Both the position numbers and the translations under genes were made by a program. The notes under the pieces are model-generated. The model ran no database searches. It was not told the DNA's origin and was given only the letters and a program-made list of their open reading frames with translations. DNA of 64,000 nucleotides from Platycnemis pennipes (Eukaryota; Arthropoda; Insecta; Odonata; Platycnemididae), in the NCBI GenBank assembly GCA_933228895.1, contig OW121854.1, positions 60,554,609 to 60,618,608 of the forward strand, read 5' to 3'. Every line of letters begins with the position of its first letter. Within the stretch, counting starts at the first letter, position 1. Shown piece by piece: positions 58,881-64,000 of this stretch.

Positions 58881-59814
58881 GTAGATGCGAAATAAATAGT
58901 TTAAAAGCTAATGTTCGTTACTATCATCCCTAGCATAAAGCCTCTTCCTCTAAACTAAACTTTGACTAACATGAATACGAATAGTCTGTAAATTTTTTAT
59001 CATGTGATTAAATCTCATTTTATGAGTTATTTCAGTAAACAGAGCCACTGTTCCAGTTAACTTCTTCGTTTAATATTATTTTGCCGAATAATTTCTGCAC
59101 AAACCAAATATACGAGTTTACTCGTATACCGGGAACGGATGTACTGTACAGTATCTTATTATTTTTAAATAAATAAACTATCTGGTCCAATTGTAAAGCA
59201 TCGGGTGTATAAAATGACGATGATATTCGATAAATTTAAACCATGTCAATTCAGGAGAACCCAGAGAAAAGTAATTAGCCTGAAATAACATTAGTATAGC
59301 ATAGAAATATCTAAGCCGTGCACCAATTCTCCTCTCTTCTCAGTATTTTAATATTAATAGTATTTTAATAATATTGCCTTCCATACTATTCCAATCTATA
59401 TAAAATATGTGAAAAATTCCAGTCAATACCACTGCCAGTAAATAAAAAGACCAAGTATTTTTTTTAAATATTCATTTAAGAAGTGAACGTAATGATGGCT
59501 GGATTTTGGTTGGTACGACCCAGACCGCTTTTGGCTTAAAGATCTAATATTACCTACGTGTTGCATTCCAATGTAACTTTCGTACTCTTCAGAGTGGGCC
59601 CCAAGAAACATATTGTCAAGAGAATGTTTCTAATGCTCTATGATGGCATAAAGAAACCATATATTGTCCTAATTATACATACACGGCTCACTTTCCTTTG
59701 ATACTGAGAGTGTGAATAATCACTGCCGTATTCAAGCAGGTTTTTTTCAGCCCATCATGATAAATTACACTGATGCAGGTTCAGTAAACCTTAATTTTTT
59801 TCAATCTAACGAAG
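58881..59814. other. AT-rich stretch, no gene seen
   Basis: No recognised feature. Confidence 0.4.
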
Positions 59815-60005
59815 ACGTAATAGCTAAGTAGGTACAGTATCAGCCACCGATTGAGATCTTGGTTTCAAATCCGGTAAAGTTCCCTTGGGAAAGTATAACT
59901 CGCCCAAACTTAATGATTTTCTGGGTACTAGATCTACCTGGGAAACCACCGGCGGTAAAGGGAATGGTAAATGGCACATCTACCTTAGCGCATGTCTTTT
60001 ATAAA
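59815..60005 (+). mobile_element. tRNA-derived SINE, family C
   Basis: A-box-like TAGCTAAGTAGGTA and B-box-like TTGGTTTCAAATCC lie at tRNA-like spacing, followed by TACCTGGGAAACCACCGGCG and GGTAAATGGCACATCTACC. The last block recurs at 47215-47250 and, diverged, near 54455. Confidence 0.65.
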
Positions 60006-60125
60006 CGTTTGCATCTGTAGTTAGGAAGGTCCACTCTTACGAACCAAATCAGCATTCACGTGGAGTATTGTGATTTCCTGATAGCTCAATGATAGGCCGC
60101 AAGAATACAAAAGCAAATTGGATTT

Positions 60126-60400
60126 GTGTGGTGGCTAGAGTAATAGCTTTTTATTAGTGTGAATCTCGGAAAATTCAGAGACTTTTCAATGATTTTATAC
60201 CGATTCTAACTCTAGTGCTGTGTGAAGAGCACTTCGAGTTCAGTACTCCGTACGTCGGATCGGACAACAAACCGCTGACCCATCGGTGAATTTCTGTAAA
60301 GGCCGAGTAACATCGAAGCCGGAATCACCAACCCGTCCGCCTTTTCCTACCCAAATATCCACTTATCCTAAATGGTATCAGCTGTCTTTCACATCCCAAA
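60126..60400 (+). mobile_element. tRNA-derived SINE, family A
   Basis: Head GTGTGGTGGCTAGAGTAATA, then TTCAGTACTCCGTACGTCGG, AACAAACCGCTGACCC, CGGTGAATTTCTGTAAAGGC, and a 3' end with GGTATCAGCTGTCTTTC (compare CCTCAGCTGTCGG at 33300). The B box is mutated. Confidence 0.75.
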
Positions 60401-61214
60401 AATCACCAGCAAACTAGGAAAGAAAAATCTTATTCCAATTTATTACACAGCTACTGAGCTGCTGCTTTCTACAATTACTGAGATTTCCGTGCATCCTGCT
60501 GTTCCCAATGAGAGCAGGAGAGAAAAAACAAACCTGCATTACGAGTGTAAAAATAAAAGAAATAAAGTGCGAAGAATGAGCGGGAAACAATTCATTTTCC
60601 AGTTGGCGTGGAGAAGCAAACGCAGCGAATTTCGCGAAAATGAAACTGCAAAAAAATGTGAGCGATGCCGTATAAAAGTGATACGCGAGGCGAACACGTA
60701 AAAAGGAATCGATGAAAGGAAGAATAGGGAGGAAAAGGAGAAGCCGCGCCGTCGCGTTTATTGGCCTTTCGGAATATCAAAATGGCATTTTCGGACGTCC
60801 CATCGTGGAGAGTGGCCCTTTGCCATTGAGAGAGTTCTCAATTTCCTTTTCGGCTCAAAATTCCATCTAAATCCCACCCAGAGGCACGCGCTGGCGATTC
60901 TGACAACTAGCAGCGATCCGCGTCACCCAAATCAATACGAAGGGTGGTCCTGACAACGAATCCTATCGGTTGGGAAATAAAAGGAAAGTTTTTTTTCGTA
61001 CGGAGCACGTCGTGGGAATTCGTGTCTCACTCTCCAGTTTTCTCGCCAGCTCGCACTGACCGAAAAGACATTTCAGGATTGTTGAATCATTTTATGAGAT
61101 GCCAAGTAATGAGATCCGTAGATTCATTAAGGATCCTCCATCACTTTTCATCAAATTTCTTCATACTGTATACAAAATATAGAATTAAACTAAGTTTGAA
61201 AATTTCGTTAATGT
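60401..61214. other. no gene recognised
   Basis: A 109-codon frame (60372-60701) starts in the SINE and has no features. The 60700-60960 segment is GC-richer but unassigned. Confidence 0.35.
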
Positions 61215-61610
61215 TTAAAAGTTATCATCATCATCACTTCTTATCCCAAGATTGGTTTAATGCAACTCTCCATTCGATTTCTAAATAAATATATGCTCAC
61301 CTCGTCAGTTTGATATGATTTTTCTCTCTGAAGCATCTTCAACTACTTACTTCATATGTCTCATGTAAGACTTTCCTATTCCTCCCATTCACTTTTCTTT
61401 CGATTACAACCTTTGTCTGACTATCATTGCTCAAAGTGTATTGGAAAAGGCACCTTTTTCTTGCTATAGTTTTTATCACACTTCTCTTTTCGCCCACGGT
61501 TCTAAGAACGTTTTTGGTGTTTACTCGATCGATCCATTCCATCTCATCACTTCAATGCAATACCACACTTTGCATGTTTCTATTCTTGCCTTTTCTGCGG
61601 ATTCCCTGCC
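61215..61610 (-). mobile_element. RTE-type LINE, reverse orientation
   Basis: The - strand frame 61339-61542 reads MEWIDRVNTKNVLRTVGEKR, matching KWIDQVSNEEVLRRVGEKRS at 32219. Downstream on the - strand the 3' end carries ATCGAATGGAGAGTTGCAT, TAAACCAATCTTGGGATAAG and a TGATGATGATGATAAC tail (61219-61240). It is 5'-truncated and broken. Confidence 0.75.
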
Positions 61611-62479
61611 TCACTCAATAATCATGCTCCATGTATAAATTCAGTTGATGTGTTTCCTTACTTCTGTGCTTGTAATTTAACATTATAGTTCAAAGTTAAA
61701 TCTCTTTCTGGAATAATATTCTCTTTCTCTGGGCTATTTCTGTGATTATTTCCTTATCACCCTGTCATTTGCTTGTTACTTTGCTTACCATTCATGAAAT
61801 TCTTCCCAATTGTCAAGCAATAGAAGATATTAGTTATGAGTGTGTTGCCTTCCTAACTTCAATAATAATTATGAGAAAATATTTTTATCTGCATGAACAT
61901 AACTAACTGTGAAAAATCATTACAATATAAATCGATAGAAAATTAGGACGGAATTTAGTAGCGAAGGAGCTAATTACCCAGATAAATAGAAAATATAAAA
62001 CCAAACATACGGAGGCAATGCAGACCAATAATCTGTAAGGACAATTTAAGCCAGTTATACTTTGTGGTTTACCGAAGATGATGCTGCAAATTTTACCCCT
62101 TGATAAGTGTATTTATTCAGCTATTATGGAAAACCAGATAAATAATTCATCTTAACAATACCGTGATATCAACCCAGTGCCGTCTCTGAATAGCGACAAA
62201 GCTCCTGTTATTTTTCTATATTAATATACAATAGTACTACTGATGGCAAAAGTATATATTTAACCCTGTTCACTGGCGTAAACTGCTCAATTGATTTCCT
62301 TACCCTACGAATCTAAACCTTTCACCAAAATCGAAGCAGAGTACCAAAGCTCACTGAAATATTTTCTGAATTCAACGTTGAAGAAAATAATCAAATGAGT
62401 ACAAAATTTTTAAAACTTTGAATCGGCAAAAAGATATTATATCACGGGCATGTATAGGTTGTCGTGTTTTAATGACGAT
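61611..62479. other. AT-rich stretch, no gene seen
   Basis: No recognised feature. Confidence 0.4.
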
Positions 62480-63110
62480 TCGAATAATTCGTGGGACGCA
62501 TCGGCCGACGCCCCACCTGCCCAACGAATCTAACCTCTTGGTCCGCTAATGATAACGAGAAAGAAGGAAACAGAGGGAAAGAACGATAGAGAAAGAAAAT
62601 GGATATGAGTTGGAGAAAAAAAACCTTGGAGGGACTCGAAGGCAAAGGGCAAGCTTTACCCACGCGTCGTTCGGTTTGTTTTTCGTCGTAAAGAGGCACA
62701 TTTTACTTTGCTGCCGAGTCGGGAGAGTGTTCCGCGTTATCCCAGGCGAGAAGCCGGGAGTCTCCGGGGAGAGAAGCCTCGCATATCCCGTGAGAGACCT
62801 CCGAGGGGTTGGCTGGGGAGGAGAGGAGACTTCGTCGATATCTGTAGGCATCAGGGCGAGAGGATGGAGAGGTGTGACAGCGCAGAAGGGTGAGGAGGAT
62901 GGAGATGTGATCGGGGAAGGGCTGGAGGGTAGGAGGTAAGTCGGCGAGGGAGAGGACAAGGGATATAGCGTGGGAGGGCCGGGCTGGCCTGGGTGGACAT
63001 CGTGGGGGGTCTGGAGGGATCGATGTCCATTTTCATACTTCCCCCCCAATACCCCACCCCACCCCCGACGTGTGACAGGAGGGAAAGGCACTGCCGTCGG
63101 ACAAGCCGCT
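62480..63110. other. GC-rich, G/A-skewed island
   Basis: GC-rich with increasing purine bias on the + strand from about 62740 to 63000, ending in a C-run near 63039. The 202-codon - strand frame (62546-63154) is S/P/L-rich and composition-driven. Confidence 0.45.
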
Positions 63111-63619
63111 CGAGATGTTCTCTCCGGTAAAAAGAAATGAAAGGAATTTCCCAAATGCGGTCCTCAAAACTGGATCTTCCGGAGAGTGAGACAGCTCATG
63201 ATGGTATCACTCCTTATAAATGTAAAAAGAGAATATTTGAGTGGCATTTTCCCTGAAAATACAATATATATGTTAAGCATGGTACTCTTCATCATCATCA
63301 GCGTTCCACCATTTTGACCATGCTCTTTGATAGTTTCTTTCTTATGTCTTTTGCACCCATAATAGGACACTGCCATTATTATCAGCGTTCTGACATTTAA
63401 AGTAGGTTTATATGGGCATAACATGTTTCCCACGCGACCTATTTTTCGTATGATGTTCTTCTTTAGTTTTTCATATTGACTAATCCAAATTACCGAACCC
63501 TCCCGCCCTCAAACCCTCTTAACCAACATTGTTTCCTCTATCATTTTCTTTTATACATCCTTGCCCTCATTATCCTCTCTATCTACACACATCTCCCTCC
63601 CCATAACAAATAAGATTTT

Positions 63620-63700
63620 TGGATCAAAATAATGATAGTTTTGGATCAAAAACCTACCAGTTGAGCACCTTAAATCGAAGACTACTTCTACTGTAATTCA
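63620..63700 (+). mobile_element. family B SINE 3' fragment
   Basis: ATCAAAAACCTACCAGTTGA GCACCTTAAATCGAAGACTA parallels ATATAAACTTAGCCATTGAA GCACCTAAAATCAAAGACTA at 33545. Only the 3' portion is seen. Confidence 0.5.
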
Positions 63701-63895
63701 AAATATTTCGCCCGAGTCCATGGTTAACCTCCACTCAGTGAGAGAGATTGATGATTCGCCGTGTTTCATGCTACGTATTGTTCATGAACATGATTAGCGA
63801 CTCATTTCATTTAAGAGACGAACATCCTTCTGATATTGGCATACATACGAAGTCTTCTTGGCATTTATTTAAAAAAATAGTCTTCCTAAGGCATA

Positions 63896-63931
63896 AGGCC
63901 TAAGGAGGCCTAATAGTCCTCCTAAGGCCTA
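63896..63931. repeat. short near-palindrome
   Basis: AGGCCTAAGGAGG and its reverse complement CCTCCTAAGGCCT (one mismatch) flank a short loop. A further AAGGC copy lies just upstream, so this may be a small slippage or fold-back structure. Confidence 0.6.
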
Positions 63932-64000
63932 GTACAAGATAAGTTCTATCCTGACATATCAAATCAAAACCACCTCTGGGTCCACCCTTAAGTGAAATGG

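Noticed and set aside
62546..63154. A 202-codon - strand frame
   Set aside because: It follows strand composition in a purine-rich island, with a low-complexity S/P/L-rich translation and no domain.

Overview
The window looks like AT-rich, transposon-dense nuclear DNA from an arthropod, most likely an insect with a large genome. The evidence is the repeat content: decayed RTE-type LINEs ending in GATGAT-like tails, several tRNA-derived SINE families, TIR DNA transposons, a piggyBac element and long fold-back hairpins. I could not identify the species. I found no host gene that I can defend. Nearly all open frames here either lie in low-complexity islands or belong to mobile elements. I read the window as intergenic or intronic.

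Layout. 1-9 kb: AT-rich DNA with a large purine/pyrimidine-skewed island (2.5-4.3 kb), a relict LINE, and a 0.32 kb repeat present twice in direct orientation (7.69-8.53 kb) with an inverted copy between. 11-25 kb: SINE copies and two copies of an old TIR element (14.5-15.1 and 24.3-24.9 kb), each interrupted by a different later insertion. 22.8-32.5 kb: LINE fragments, one carrying a nested SINE, a 178 bp hairpin (27.2 kb), a 101 bp almost perfect palindrome (29.3 kb), and the longest RTE reverse-transcriptase remnant (31.4-32.5 kb). 33-37 kb: adjacent SINEs, skewed islands and an inverted pair of GAAAC-box modules. 37.5-40.1 kb: a full-length piggyBac element with TTAA sites, 16 bp TIRs and a transposase frame broken by one stop and one frameshift. 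40.6-48 kb: further LINE copies, including one with a clean 12 bp target-site duplication that is split by a 533 bp TIR element. 51-54 kb: skewed islands and a 0.74 kb inverted repeat. 54-64 kb: more SINEs and LINE relics, a compact unrecognised GC-rich block (56.0-56.6 kb) and more skewed islands.

How the parts relate. The RTE LINE family is the likely source of machinery for the SINEs, though I did not see a shared 3' end that would prove it. Nested insertions give a relative order of events: the TIR element pair came before an RTE 3' fragment and a SINE; RTE copies came before the 533 bp TIR element and a SINE. The piggyBac copy has only two obvious lesions and so looks among the younger insertions. 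Percent identities were not computed; homology calls between copies are by eye.
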